Assembly: GCA_965248855.1 (NCBI GenBank)
Contig: CBDFKQ010000004.1
Coordinates: 186,001-250,000, forward strand
Source: CBDFKQ01 sp965248855
GTDB lineage: Bacteria > Bacteroidota > Bacteroidia > Cytophagales > 172606-1
Direction of reading: 5' to 3'
Length of the DNA: 64,000 nucleotides
The position numbers and the translations under genes were made by a program. The first letter of the stretch is position 1, and every line of letters starts with the position of its first letter. Below, piece after piece: positions 1 through 8,754 of the stretch. The notes beneath the pieces are model-generated. The model was not told the origin of the DNA and did no database searches. It saw nothing but the letters and a program-made list of their open reading frames with translations.

Positions 1-571
1 CAATCATACGTTTTAATCCAAAGTACCTCTTAATATAATTAGGTTCAAGGAATTCAAATTTTACACAATATTCTTTACCGGATGATGAATGAATAAATCT
101 GGTTTTTTCACCAAATTTTGAAATAACAATACCTACGTGGCCAATTGCTTTGGATGCAGTAGAAGTAAAAAAAATCACATCCCCTTCCCTCGCATCTCTT
201 AACTCTATATTTTTGCCTTGCTTATACATATAAGAAGCAGAAGTGTAAAGATGGATATTGTATTTTCGGAAAACATACGATACATAACCTGCACAATCAA
301 AGCCAATGGGGTTTTGACCGGCAAATTTATATTTTAATCCTAAAAATTTTTCTGCGAATTTTATAATATCGATTCGTAATTTTTCTGAGCTGTCAGCACT
401 GACTTTTATAGGTTCTGTAGAAAGGTTAAATTGAGAATTTTTTGAAACCGGGATATAATTTTTATGCCTGAATTTTGGATGCTGTTTAGCAATTGTTTTA
501 TTATTCTGTGCACTACAGAGAAAGAAATTTGTAAAGAATAAACAAAATGTAATCAAAAATAGATTTTTCAT
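1..571 (-). CDS. NlpC/P60 family peptidase, exported (3' end cut by window edge)
   Basis: About 190 residues are visible and the C-terminus runs off the left edge. The ATG start at 571 is followed by a hydrophobic signal peptide ending near CSAQ (residues 19-22). The NlpC/P60 core carries the catalytic cysteine in FDCAGYVSYVF (C93), the catalytic histidine in GHVGIV (H145), and a possible third polar residue at H161 (FIHSSSG). Such enzymes cut D-gamma-glutamyl-diamino acid bonds in peptidoglycan stem peptides, in the periplasm. It starts 12 bp downstream of the stop of the permease gene on the same strand, so the two may be co-transcribed. The family call is firm; the exact substrate is inferred. 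Confidence 0.88.
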   Translation of the reverse strand, partial: MKNLFLITFCLFFTNFFLCSAQNNKTIAKQHPKFRHKNYIPVSKNSQFNLSTEPIKVSADSSEKLRIDIIKFAEKFLGLKYKFAGQNPIGFDCAGYVSYVFRKYNIHLYTSASYMYKQGKNIELRDAREGDVIFFTSTASKAIGHVGIVISKFGEKTRFIHSSSGKEYCVKFEFLEPNYIKRYFGLKRMI

Positions 572-583
572 ATCCGCGGCCTA

Positions 584-2284
584 TTATTCAGCAACAGCTA
601 ATTTACTTTTTCTATAACCATATCCAAAATAAATAGCGAAACCAATCATACACCAAACAATGAACCTTAGCCAGTTATCACTCCCAAGCTCTGTCATTAA
701 AAAGAAATTAATTAAAACACCGGCAACCGGTATTAATGATAAATTCTTTTTTAAACTTATTATGGATAACCAGGCCCAAAATAAAAAAAAGGTTAATTTA
801 AGTAAAACATCAGCCCATTTTTCGCCTGTTATTATTTCATGCTTCCAGACTAAAAGCGTTTCCGGTGATTTAAAAATTAAAAATAAAATTGCACACAATA
901 AAAGCAACCCCACTATATACTTTCCGTTTACATAAGGTACTTTAAATTTCGATTCTACCTTTCTTTCATCAAGCATAAGTACACCGCCGCATACCAATGA
1001 AAATGCGAAAAGGGTACCAATTGCTGTTAAATCAGTTACATAAGCCTGATCTAAAAATAATGCAGGGATACCAACCAATACACCAGTAATAATGGTTGAA
1101 AAAGAAGGGGTTTTAAATTTGGGATGAATCTTTCCAAAAATCTTCGGTAATAAACCATCACGGCTCATAACCATCCAAATTCTTGGTTGGCCAATCTGAT
1201 AAGCAAGTAAGGCACTTGTTGTTGCAATAACTGCCCCTACAGAAACAATACCGGCAATTACATTCATGTTTACTTTTTGAAAAATATATGCCAGTGGGTC
1301 GCCAACGCGTAATTCTTTATAACTTACCATACCGGTCATAATCAAAACTGTAGTTATGTATAATATGGTGCAGATTAAAAGTGCATTCATCATTGATTTT
1401 GGAATATCTCTTTGTGGATTTTTACATTCTTCAGCGGTGGTTGAAATAGAGTCGAAACCAATATAAGCAAAACTTACTGCTGCCACTCCTGCCATTACTC
1501 CGCTTAAGCCATTGGGAGCGAAAGGTATCCAATGCTCGGGTTTAACGAAAAATGCCCCGGCTACAACCACCAATAAAATGGCCATAAGTTTTAGAATAAC
1601 TAAAACGTTATTTATATTTTTTGATTCCTTAATGCCTCTGTAAACTAAACTTGTTATTCCGATTGTAATTAGAAGTGCGGGTAAATCAATAATAAATTTT
1701 ATTCCTCCAATTAGAGGTGCATTTTCCCATACTGCTTTCATTACTTTTAATGACTCCGGTAAAGTTTCTCCTTTTGCTATTAATGCCAATGAATCATCAT
1801 AACCATTTTTTGCAGTGAGGTAGCCATTGCTTAAATAACCGGGAATATGGAAATTTAAACCTTCCAGCAAAGTTGTAAAATAATCTGACCACGAAATAGC
1901 CACTGTTACATTTGAAATTGCATATTCCAACACTAAATTCCATCCTAAAATCCAAGCCACTATTTCACCAAGACTATTATATGCATATGTATATGCACTG
2001 CCACTTATCGGAACGCTTGAAGCAAAACGTGCATAGCAGTAAGCAGAAAAAATACAGGTAATTGCAAATGCTAAATAAAGAACAGCTATCGCAGGTCCAC
2101 CATCATAAGCTGCACGGCCAATGGTTGAAAAAACACCTCCACCAATAATAGCAGCGATTCCAAAAAGTGTTAAATCAGTTACTGTGAGTGTTTTGTTTAA
2201 TCCACCTGAAATATTATGCTCGGCATAAGCATCGGATAGTAATTTCTCAGTAGTTTTCTTTCGAAATAAGGTATTAAATTTCAC
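584..2284 (-). CDS. APC-superfamily amino acid permease
   Basis: A 566-aa polytopic membrane protein with about 12-14 hydrophobic segments. The N-terminal signature GIAAIIGGGVFSTIG (residues 42-56) is the unwound TM1 substrate-binding motif of APC transporters, and the GSAYTYAYNSLGE segment and length resemble the cationic amino acid transporter (CAT/YfnA) group. A long periplasmic loop lies around residues 150-190. The start codon is GTG (2282-2284); no in-frame ATG occurs near it, and the N-terminus matches family expectations. It probably imports amino acids by proton symport across the inner membrane. Substrate specificity cannot be read from sequence. The NlpC/P60 gene follows closely. 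Confidence 0.9.
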   Translation of the reverse strand: MKFNTLFRKKTTEKLLSDAYAEHNISGGLNKTLTVTDLTLFGIAAIIGGGVFSTIGRAAYDGGPAIAVLYLAFAITCIFSAYCYARFASSVPISGSAYTYAYNSLGEIVAWILGWNLVLEYAISNVTVAISWSDYFTTLLEGLNFHIPGYLSNGYLTAKNGYDDSLALIAKGETLPESLKVMKAVWENAPLIGGIKFIIDLPALLITIGITSLVYRGIKESKNINNVLVILKLMAILLVVVAGAFFVKPEHWIPFAPNGLSGVMAGVAAVSFAYIGFDSISTTAEECKNPQRDIPKSMMNALLICTILYITTVLIMTGMVSYKELRVGDPLAYIFQKVNMNVIAGIVSVGAVIATTSALLAYQIGQPRIWMVMSRDGLLPKIFGKIHPKFKTPSFSTIITGVLVGIPALFLDQAYVTDLTAIGTLFAFSLVCGGVLMLDERKVESKFKVPYVNGKYIVGLLLLCAILFLIFKSPETLLVWKHEIITGEKWADVLLKLTFFLFWAWLSIISLKKNLSLIPVAGVLINFFLMTELGSDNWLRFIVWCMIGFAIYFGYGYRKSKLAVAE

Positions 2285-2354
2285 GCTTTTGCTTGAGAAG
2301 ATTTTTTATGATAGAGGTCAAAAATATAAAAAATAAAATCCATTACAAATAAAA

Positions 2355-2388
2355 AATCCGCAAGCTAATAAAGCTGCGGATTATAAAA
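2355..2388 (-). terminator. Rho-independent terminator downstream of rfaE2
   Basis: Arms AATCCGC (2355-2361) and GCGGATT (2376-2382) pair around a shorter AGCT/AGCT inner stem with a one-base bulge. Read on the minus strand, the stem is followed by a run of T. It lies between the end of rfaE2 and the start of the permease gene, so it fits termination of the psd-rfaE2 unit. Confidence 0.7.
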
Positions 2389-2443
2389 ATAATTTATTAA
2401 AATTTATTTAATTGTTTTTCTTCCTAAAAAAAAGAAACTTCTC

Positions 2444-2926
2444 TTACATATCTTTTATTTTTTCTATAATTAATGAAGTTGAATATCCTTTTACGAGTTC
2501 AATGGTTTCTACTTTACCTCCATGATCCAAAACAAAATCAGCACCTACAATAGTAGAAACTGTATAATCATTACCTTTAACTAGAATATCAGGGGAAAGA
2601 ATTTCAATAATTTCAAGTGGTGTATCTTCGTCAAATAAAACCACAAGGTCAATAAATTGAAACGAAGCCATCATTCTTGTTCGGGCTTCTTCATTTACAA
2701 CGGGCCTTTTTTCGCCTTTTAATCTTTTTACAGAGGCATCAGTATTAAGACCAACTATTAATTTATCGCCTAAGTTGCGTGCTTTTTCTAAATAATCGAT
2801 ATGGCCTAAATGAACAATATCAAAACATCCATTTGTAAATACAATTTCATTTCCTTCGTTCTGCCACTTGGCCACTCTTTGTAGAGCTTCGCTTTTATTT
2901 ACAATTTTTAATGAAGTATTCATCAT
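2444..2926 (-). CDS. rfaE2: D-glycero-beta-D-manno-heptose 1-phosphate adenylyltransferase
   Basis: 160 aa, the size of a free-standing RfaE2 (the C-terminal half of E. coli HldE). It shows the nucleotidyltransferase signature FTNGCFDIVHLGH, with HLGH at residues 39-42, and the C-terminal GYSTS motif (147-151). It transfers AMP from ATP to heptose-1-phosphate, giving ADP-heptose for the lipopolysaccharide inner core, in the cytosol. There are two adjacent ATGs (2926 and 2923). It follows psd on the same strand after about 50 bp, giving an envelope-lipid pair. Other cytidylyltransferase-fold enzymes share HxGH, but the flanking sequence is typical of RfaE2. Confidence 0.92.
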   Translation of the reverse strand: MMNTSLKIVNKSEALQRVAKWQNEGNEIVFTNGCFDIVHLGHIDYLEKARNLGDKLIVGLNTDASVKRLKGEKRPVVNEEARTRMMASFQFIDLVVLFDEDTPLEIIEILSPDILVKGNDYTVSTIVGADFVLDHGGKVETIELVKGYSTSLIIEKIKDM

Positions 2927-2977
2927 ATTTTGAATCTGTTTTCGGTGAATAATTTACACCCAACATATGGCTTTGGT

Positions 2978-3640
2978 TTAACTGTTAAATTCAGCTAAAA
3001 CAGTTTTGCCTCCAATTGATTTTTCACCAATTTTTACATTTATTTTAGCATCTAAAGGTAAAAATACATCTACCCTTGATCCGAATTTAATGAAACCAAA
3101 TTCAGTGCCCTGCTTTACTGATTGACCGGGTTTGACATACCATTTTATTCTTTTGGCTAAAGCTCCGGCAATTTGCCTGAATAAAATTTCTTTGTTATTA
3201 TTTGTTTTGGTTACAATAGTTGTTCTTTCATTTTCAGTACTTGATTTTGGATGCCAGGCAACTAAAAATTTTCCCGGATGATATTTAAAATATTGAATTA
3301 TACCGGCTATTGGATTTCTATTAATATGAACATTAAACGGTGACATGAATATCGAAATTTGAATTCGCCTGTCTTGAAAATACTCATTTTCAAGGGTTTC
3401 TTCTACCACCACAATTTTTCCATCGGCAGGTGCAATAATGTTATTTGGATTAATAATGACATCTCTTTTTGGATTACGAAAAAATTGTAAAAGTACAAGA
3501 TAAAATATAAGGCTTAGGACCAAAAAAATTTCTTGTACCAAAGTATTGAGAGGGAATAAGTAATAAATTCCATAATTTAAGGCAACCAGAAAAAATACTG
3601 AGAAAGTAAGGATTTTAAAACCTTCTTTATGAATTGTCAT
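2978..3640 (-). CDS. psd: Phosphatidylserine decarboxylase proenzyme
   Basis: 220 aa, the short form usual in Bacteroidota. There are two N-terminal hydrophobic segments (about residues 10-30 and 34-52), then FFRNP (53-57), PADGKI (from 71) and PFNVHINRNP with H105. Near the C-terminus the self-cleavage motif FGSR places the Gly-Ser bond at 187-188; cleavage there yields the alpha chain with its pyruvoyl cofactor. The enzyme converts phosphatidylserine to phosphatidylethanolamine at the inner membrane. It is probably first gene of a psd-rfaE2 unit. The upstream region holds a long inverted repeat (3783-3824). Confidence 0.93.
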   Translation of the reverse strand: MTIHKEGFKILTFSVFFLVALNYGIYYLFPLNTLVQEIFLVLSLIFYLVLLQFFRNPKRDVIINPNNIIAPADGKIVVVEETLENEYFQDRRIQISIFMSPFNVHINRNPIAGIIQYFKYHPGKFLVAWHPKSSTENERTTIVTKTNNNKEILFRQIAGALAKRIKWYVKPGQSVKQGTEFGFIKFGSRVDVFLPLDAKINVKIGEKSIGGKTVLAEFNS

Positions 3641-3782
3641 AATAATTCGGTAAGCGTGGATTATAATTTAAGCAATGATATTAATTTACATGAAATATAT
3701 TTTATTTTTTAAATTTAATATTTCAATAAACCGGCATTAATTAGGGTTGAGTGCATAGGTTGTTGAAATTTTGAATAAAATC

Positions 3783-3824
3783 GACATATCTATCATGTAT
3801 GTTGAATATGCATGATAATATGTC
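3783..3824. repeat. Long imperfect inverted repeat upstream of psd
   Basis: Arm 1 (3783-3800, begins GACATAT) pairs with arm 2 (3806-3824, ends ATATGTC) around a 5-nt GTTGA loop. Only single-base bulges interrupt the pairing. No T-run follows on either strand, so it is not a standard terminator. A related ACATACATGATA string lies about 20 bp further on. The element sits in the psd promoter region and could be an operator, a cruciform or a small mobile-element remnant. Confidence 0.5.
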
Positions 3825-3990
3825 AAGTATAAAAAAATAAAAAATACATACATGATACGGGTTCAAATATAATTGTAAGAATTAAAAATGATTTCTTATC
3901 TTGATGTTTAGAATGTCTTCAAATCATCAATGCTCATTGTTATCAGAAAACAAAAATAATTTATTTTTCAGAATTTAATTTGCCTTTAAA

Positions 3991-4029
3991 AAAACAAAAT
4001 CCGGAATTTATTTCCGGATTTTGTTTTTC
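3991..4029 (-). terminator. Strong hairpin terminator after glutamate dehydrogenase
   Basis: A near-perfect 16-bp stem: AAAACAAAATCCGGAA (3991-4006) pairs with the arm from 4012 to 4027 around a 5-nt loop. A T-run on the plus side and the A-run on the other give terminator character in both directions. It lies 16 bp after the dehydrogenase stop. Confidence 0.85.
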
Positions 4030-4044
4030 ACTAACATTTTATTT

Positions 4045-5319
4045 TTAATACCCACCTCTAAACTTATATGTTTTTGCCACTTTATCCATCGCGACAATAT
4101 AAGCAGCGATGCGCATTGGAACTTTGTAATCTAATGATGTTTGATAAACCTTATCGAAAGCATCTTTCATAATTCTATCACTCCGGCGATTAATGCGGTC
4201 TAATGTCCATTTATAACCCAAGCGATTTTGTACCCATTCAAAATAAGAAACAGTAACACCGCCTGCATTCGCAAGAATATCAGGAACAACTACTATTCCT
4301 TTTTCATTAATAATACTGTCGGCTGAAGCTGAAGTTGGCCCATTCGCACCTTCCACAATCAAACGTGCATTAATATTCTGTACATTTGCCATTGTTATAA
4401 CGTCTTCTTTTGCAGCCGGAACAAGAACATCCACATTTAAAGATAAAAGTTCTTCATTGGTAATCTTTCCGGCACCTTTATAACCATCTAATGAACCTCT
4501 GTTTGTTTCACGGTACTTTAAAGCTTCCTGAATATCAATCCCATTTTCATTATAATAACCTCCCGACAAATCACTTACTGCCACAATGTTTACACCTCTT
4601 TCATGAAGCAATGCGGCTGCATGTGAACCAACATTTCCAAATCCCTGAACAGCACAAGAAGATTTATAAGGATTTAATTTTAATTTTTCCATCGCAGCCA
4701 TTGTAGATACCATCACACCTCTGCCTGTAGCTTCAGTTCTGCCTACAGAACCACCAAGTACCAAAGGTTTTCCGGTAACAACAGCATTTACAGTCATCCC
4801 TTTTGATTTGGAATATTCATCCATTAACCAAGCCATTTCTCTGGGTCCTGTTCCCATATCAGGTGCCGGAATATCTTTATCCGGGCCAAATACATCCATC
4901 ATTGCCTGTGTATATGCCCTCATTAATCTTTCTATTTCACCCGCCGACATTGCTCTGGGGTTACATGCAATACCACCTTTCGCACCTCCGTATGGAATAT
5001 CAACAACGGCACATTTCCACGTCATCCAGGCAGCAAGTGCACGAACTTCATCCAAAGTAACGTCAGGATCAAAACGAATGCCTCCTTTAGATGGCCCTAG
5101 AATATTGGAATGGATAACTCTTATACCTTCAAAAACCCTGATAGACCCATCGTCCATTGTAATTGGTAAACCAACTATTACTTGCCTGGCAGGTACTTTT
5201 AATATATAATACATTTGTTCGTCCAAACCCAATAAGCGTGCTGCTTCGTCGAATCGGGACATCATAGACTCTAATGGATTGTTTTTATCCTTAATAGGAG
5301 CCGGTTCAATATATGCCAT
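4045..5319 (-). CDS. gdhA: Glutamate dehydrogenase (Glu/Leu/Phe/Val family)
   Basis: 424 aa from the ATG at 5319 (MAYIEP); an extension to 5325 would need a TTG start. Substrate-domain motifs are GPSKGGIRF (K78), MTWKCAVVDIPYGGAKGGI (K102 and catalytic K114) and DIPAPDMGTG (D154). The Rossmann domain carries GFGNVG (226-231). The enzyme interconverts glutamate with 2-oxoglutarate plus ammonia in the cytosol. The length (about 420 aa) is that of the hexameric catabolic NAD-linked group, though cofactor choice is inferred. It stands alone, with its own terminator. Confidence 0.93.
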   Translation of the reverse strand: MAYIEPAPIKDKNNPLESMMSRFDEAARLLGLDEQMYYILKVPARQVIVGLPITMDDGSIRVFEGIRVIHSNILGPSKGGIRFDPDVTLDEVRALAAWMTWKCAVVDIPYGGAKGGIACNPRAMSAGEIERLMRAYTQAMMDVFGPDKDIPAPDMGTGPREMAWLMDEYSKSKGMTVNAVVTGKPLVLGGSVGRTEATGRGVMVSTMAAMEKLKLNPYKSSCAVQGFGNVGSHAAALLHERGVNIVAVSDLSGGYYNENGIDIQEALKYRETNRGSLDGYKGAGKITNEELLSLNVDVLVPAAKEDVITMANVQNINARLIVEGANGPTSASADSIINEKGIVVVPDILANAGGVTVSYFEWVQNRLGYKWTLDRINRRSDRIMKDAFDKVYQTSLDYKVPMRIAAYIVAMDKVAKTYKFRGGY

Positions 5320-5529
5320 ATACAATTTATTTTATTATATGTATTTATATTTAAAAAAGTAAAACGTAAATCGGGCTTTATGTTTTTAATTATAAAAGAA
5401 ATATTTAACTACTAAATACAAAACTGATATTAAATAACAGTATTTAAAAATAAATCATGTTTTTTTTCTATACACAAATAAAACATTGCTTAGACCTCAT
5501 ATAAATTTACATTTTGTAAATCTTATTGT

Positions 5530-6129
5530 TTAAATCCCTTCAGTTGAATCGGCCTGAAAACCACGTTTATATTTTAAGTCTTTAAATTTTTCATTTTTTT
5601 CTTTCAAATCTTTTCCAAACTGCTTTACAATACTATTATATTCCAACACAAAGCCTTGATACTTTATTCTGTCTGTAACCACATCGTTATCGGTTTTTTT
5701 AATTTTTTCAAACATATTCTCCTCATCGGTATGTTTTTTTAAATCAGGGATAGCTTCTTTTATTTTTATAATCCTGTTCATAATTTCAGTTGAGATACTG
5801 TCATTTTTATCAACCGCTTTTACCGATATATCTGCTTGAGAGTATTTAACCTGACTAAGTTTTGTAACTAATTCGTTAAGTGTATCTAAGCTTTTAGGAG
5901 GTAGTTTTTTTATTTTATCAATTTTTGAAATCCAAATTTTAATATCATTTATTTTATCCTCGTCTGCCTTAATCATTTCTTTCCACGATTTATCAATACT
6001 GTCTTGCAAAATAACCAGTTTGCTTGAAAGTGAATCTACATTTACTTTTCTTTCATTTTTCTTCTCACATGAAAAAAACGATAACAATATAACGATAATT
6101 GATATTTTGAAAATTGAATTTAATTTCAT
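5530..6129 (-). CDS. Hypothetical coiled-coil lipoprotein
   Basis: 199 aa. The start has a type II signal peptide: a lysine, a hydrophobic stretch and a lipobox-like LLSFFSC with the cysteine at about residue 21. The mature part is highly charged, rich in Lys, Asp, Glu and Ile, and predicted mostly helical with coiled-coil character. There is no enzymatic motif. It is probably anchored in the inner or outer membrane facing the periplasm. It is flanked by a divergent hydrolase gene and has no obvious operon partner. Function unknown. Confidence 0.75.
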   Translation of the reverse strand: MKLNSIFKISIIVILLSFFSCEKKNERKVNVDSLSSKLVILQDSIDKSWKEMIKADEDKINDIKIWISKIDKIKKLPPKSLDTLNELVTKLSQVKYSQADISVKAVDKNDSISTEIMNRIIKIKEAIPDLKKHTDEENMFEKIKKTDNDVVTDRIKYQGFVLEYNSIVKQFGKDLKEKNEKFKDLKYKRGFQADSTEGI

Positions 6130-6214
6130 AAAGTTCTATTTAAGATTTTTAATTTCCATTATTGCAATAATATATTATTTTTTTAAAAATTATTTGTTTT
6201 TTTATTTTTATCTC

Positions 6215-7039
6215 ATGAAAACCCTGTCCTTCACTTTTGATGATAATGTATTAAACTATCAAATATATGGATCCGGAAAAAATATTTTCCTTGCTTTTCA
6301 TGGTTACGCGCAAAGCCATGATGTATTTCGAAATTTTGCATCTACACTTGGAGAGGATTGTAAAATTTTCAGTTTTGATTTATTTATGCACGGACAATCG
6401 AATTGGAAGAATAAAAAAAATAAGTTAAGTAAAGAATATTGGAAAATAATTATTTCTCAATTTCTAATAGAAAATAATATCGACTCGTTTTCTCTCTTAG
6501 GTTTTAGTATGGGTGGTAAATTTGTATTGGCCATCTTAGAATCCTTTCCATATAAAATCAAAAAAGTAATTTTAATAGCACCCGACGGTGTCAATACTAA
6601 CTTTTGGTATAGCATTGCTACATTACCCGGTTGGACCGAAAATATATTTAAAAGCGTTGTTATTAGCCCATTAAGGTTTCAATTAATAACAAAATTTTTT
6701 GGCAAATTAAAAATTGTAGATAAGGGTTTGATAAAATTTGCTGATGGGCAATTAAAAACACGCGAACAGCGCTTAAGGGTTTATTTCTCTTGGATAATAT
6801 TTTCGGATTTTAAATTTAATGTAAAAGAAATTGCAGAAATAATTAATTTATATCAAATTGACATAACCATTTTTGTAGGGAAATATGATAAAGTAATTAC
6901 GGAAAAAAACATTAACGTTTTGATTCAATTATTAAAACATCCCAAACTAATAGTTCTAGAAACAGGTCATACTTTTTTGATTGAATCGGTTAGTAAGTGG
7001 ATAAATAAAAATAAATTTTTATTTAATATTGATAATTAG
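6215..7039 (+). CDS. Alpha/beta hydrolase
   Basis: 274 aa from the ATG at 6215 (MKTLSF). The open frame extends further upstream, but that part overlaps the divergent lipoprotein gene and lacks hydrolase character. Features are an oxyanion HGY (29-31), nucleophile elbow GFSMGG with Ser98, a likely catalytic Asp in VGKYDKVI, and a catalytic His in ETGHTF near the C-terminus. There is no signal peptide, so it is cytosolic. It resembles the MhpC/BioH-like esterases. The natural substrate cannot be told. It converges on xerD with an 10-bp gap. Confidence 0.85.
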   Translation: MKTLSFTFDDNVLNYQIYGSGKNIFLAFHGYAQSHDVFRNFASTLGEDCKIFSFDLFMHGQSNWKNKKNKLSKEYWKIIISQFLIENNIDSFSLLGFSMGGKFVLAILESFPYKIKKVILIAPDGVNTNFWYSIATLPGWTENIFKSVVISPLRFQLITKFFGKLKIVDKGLIKFADGQLKTREQRLRVYFSWIIFSDFKFNVKEIAEIINLYQIDITIFVGKYDKVITEKNINVLIQLLKHPKLIVLETGHTFLIESVSKWINKNKFLFNIDN

Positions 7040-7049
7040 AAATTCACTT

Positions 7050-7979
7050 TCAACTTCTTGGATGAAAATCTATTAATGTTTGTCTTAAGTAATCTCTATC
7101 CAGATGAGTATATATCTCTGTAGTAGTGATGCTCTCATGCCCAAGCATTTCTTGTACAGCTCTAAGATCGGCACCTCCTTCAATTAAATGCGTAGCAAAC
7201 GAGTGGCGAAAAGTATGAGGACTTACAATTTTATCAATTCCGGCATTGATGACCGCCTCCTTAATAATAAGAAAAATCCATACCCGGGTAAGCGGTTTAC
7301 CTCTGTGGTTCAAAAAAATAAAATTTTCGGATGATGCCGGAATTTTAATATTTAAAACCATTCCATCTTTATTCATTTTTTTTCCACGAATTTCATTTAA
7401 ATATAAACTTAGATATTTCAACGCATCTCTGCCAATAGGTACTAAACGTTCTTTATTTCCTTTCCCAATTACTCTTAAAAAACCGATATCAAAAAAAACG
7501 TTTGTGAGTTGTAAATTAATAAGTTCGCTCACTCTCAAACCCGAACTATATAAAATTTCTAACATTGTTCTGTTTCGAATCCCTTCATGAGTCGACATAT
7601 TAAAGGAATCAAGAATTTTTTCAATATCAGGATAATTTAAAGTATCAGGTAATTTCCTGCCAAGCTTTGGGCCTTCAATTAATTCCGTAGGGTCATTTAA
7701 TACTATATCTTCATTGATTAAATATTTAAAAAAACCTTTTAAACCTGAAATAATTCTTGCTTGAGAATGTGCAGCCAAGCCGATTTCTCCAATGTATTGT
7801 AAAAAATTATGCAGATGTTTTTCAGTAATATCTTTTGGCAGGAGGGAAGGCTCGGTTAAATCTATATATTGATATAATTTTTCAGCATCACGAAGGTAGG
7901 CCTCTATAGAATTTTCACTTAATCCGCGTTCTAACTTTAAATAATCTCCAAAGTTTTTAATATAAATTTTCCAGTTCAA
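7050..7979 (-). CDS. xerD: Site-specific tyrosine recombinase XerD
   Basis: 309 aa with the N-terminal SAM-like core-binding domain (about 1-95) and the C-terminal catalytic domain. The catalytic set is R149 (SSGLRVSEL), K163/K166 region (IGKGNKERLVP), H255 and R258 (HTFRHSFATH), H281 (LGHESITTT) and nucleophile Y290 (IYTH). It resolves chromosome dimers at dif with XerC at FtsK-marked septa. The start is TTG at 7979; no ATG precedes it before the mgtC stop, and MNWK..YLKLERGLSENS matches typical XerD N-termini. It follows mgtC after 17 bp. A slightly long insert sits around residues 198-220. Confidence 0.92.
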   Translation of the reverse strand: MNWKIYIKNFGDYLKLERGLSENSIEAYLRDAEKLYQYIDLTEPSLLPKDITEKHLHNFLQYIGEIGLAAHSQARIISGLKGFFKYLINEDIVLNDPTELIEGPKLGRKLPDTLNYPDIEKILDSFNMSTHEGIRNRTMLEILYSSGLRVSELINLQLTNVFFDIGFLRVIGKGNKERLVPIGRDALKYLSLYLNEIRGKKMNKDGMVLNIKIPASSENFIFLNHRGKPLTRVWIFLIIKEAVINAGIDKIVSPHTFRHSFATHLIEGGADLRAVQEMLGHESITTTEIYTHLDRDYLRQTLIDFHPRS

Positions 7980-7996
7980 TTTATTTGTAATTTTTT

Positions 7997-8650
7997 TTAA
8001 AAACCGGTTTGTTCAATTTCTTTTATATCGGGATGGATTTCAATAAATAAATCAAATTTTTCAAGCTTTTGCCTGCTGGCCATTAAGTCATATATAATTG
8101 TGATTTCGGTTTCGTTCCAAGTGGTTTTAATATTTTTAAAATCTATTTTTAATTCTGAAAATTTATTTTCTATAGCCGATAATGGATTTTTGGACTTATC
8201 AATTTTAAAAGAATATCTTCTTCTTTGATGCATTTTATCAATTTTTAACTGCACAGTTTCCAACAGGGAAAGAATAATTAAAATAACGATTAATGAAAAA
8301 ACAACCAAATGATATTCTCCTATCCCAATCATCATACCTAAAGCGGCAACTGCCCATATAGTAACTGCTGTGGTTAAACCACCCACATTTAAACCATCTT
8401 TATAAATTACACCTGCACCTAAAAAACCAATACCCGTTATAATATTGGCTGCAATACGATCGTGTGCAGATGAACTCCCCATTTTTATTGAAGCCATAGT
8501 AAATAGTGTGGAACCCAGGCTAACTAAAATCATGGTTCTAAAACCTGCAGGCTTACTTCTATATTCTCTTTCAAAACCAACAATTGCTCCTGCACCAACA
8601 GAGATCAATAAAGTAATAATTTCATTAAGTGCCCTTTCGCCATCAACCAT
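7997..8650 (-). CDS. MgtC/SapB family membrane protein
   Basis: 217 aa. The N-terminal 120 residues hold about four hydrophobic segments with the family features GAIVGFEREYRSKPAGFRTMILVSLGS and a GIGFLGAGVIYKDG motif. A soluble C-terminal domain follows. MgtC relatives help survival in low magnesium and in some cases inhibit the F-type ATPase; the role of this homologue is not known. The gene lies directly upstream of xerD in the same direction. Confidence 0.88.
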   Translation of the reverse strand: MVDGERALNEIITLLISVGAGAIVGFEREYRSKPAGFRTMILVSLGSTLFTMASIKMGSSSAHDRIAANIITGIGFLGAGVIYKDGLNVGGLTTAVTIWAVAALGMMIGIGEYHLVVFSLIVILIILSLLETVQLKIDKMHQRRRYSFKIDKSKNPLSAIENKFSELKIDFKNIKTTWNETEITIIYDLMASRQKLEKFDLFIEIHPDIKEIEQTGF

Positions 8651-8698
8651 AAAATTATTTATTTGTCAAACAAAGATATTTAATTTCAATATGCAATA

Positions 8699-8738
8699 AA
8701 AAGTAAAAAGCTTCGAAATCGAAGCCTTTTACTTTTTC
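8699..8738 (-). terminator. Hairpin terminator after the DUF4097 gene
   Basis: A long stem built from AAGTAAAA and GCTTCG against CGAAGC and TTTTACTT, with an AAAT loop and T-rich flanks on both sides. It lies between the end of the ECF/anti-sigma/DUF4097 operon and the mgtC start, so it most likely ends that operon. Confidence 0.75.
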
Positions 8739-8754
8739 ACATAAGTTTTATTTT

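Larger units (their letters stand above)
3641..4044. other. Intergenic region between psd and glutamate dehydrogenase
   Basis: A very AT-rich 404-bp stretch with no convincing gene on either strand. It contains the 3783-3824 inverted repeat on the psd side and the hairpin terminator at 3991-4029 on the dehydrogenase side. The psd promoter must lie here, but I cannot place it with confidence. Confidence 0.6.

Noticed and set aside
660..935. 91-codon plus-strand ORF inside the permease gene
   Set aside because: Antisense shadow of transmembrane coding sequence; composition is that of the permease read backwards.
4808..5209. 133-codon plus-strand ORF opposite glutamate dehydrogenase
   Set aside because: It lies wholly antisense to a strongly conserved gene and has no protein-like domain, start context or neighbour.
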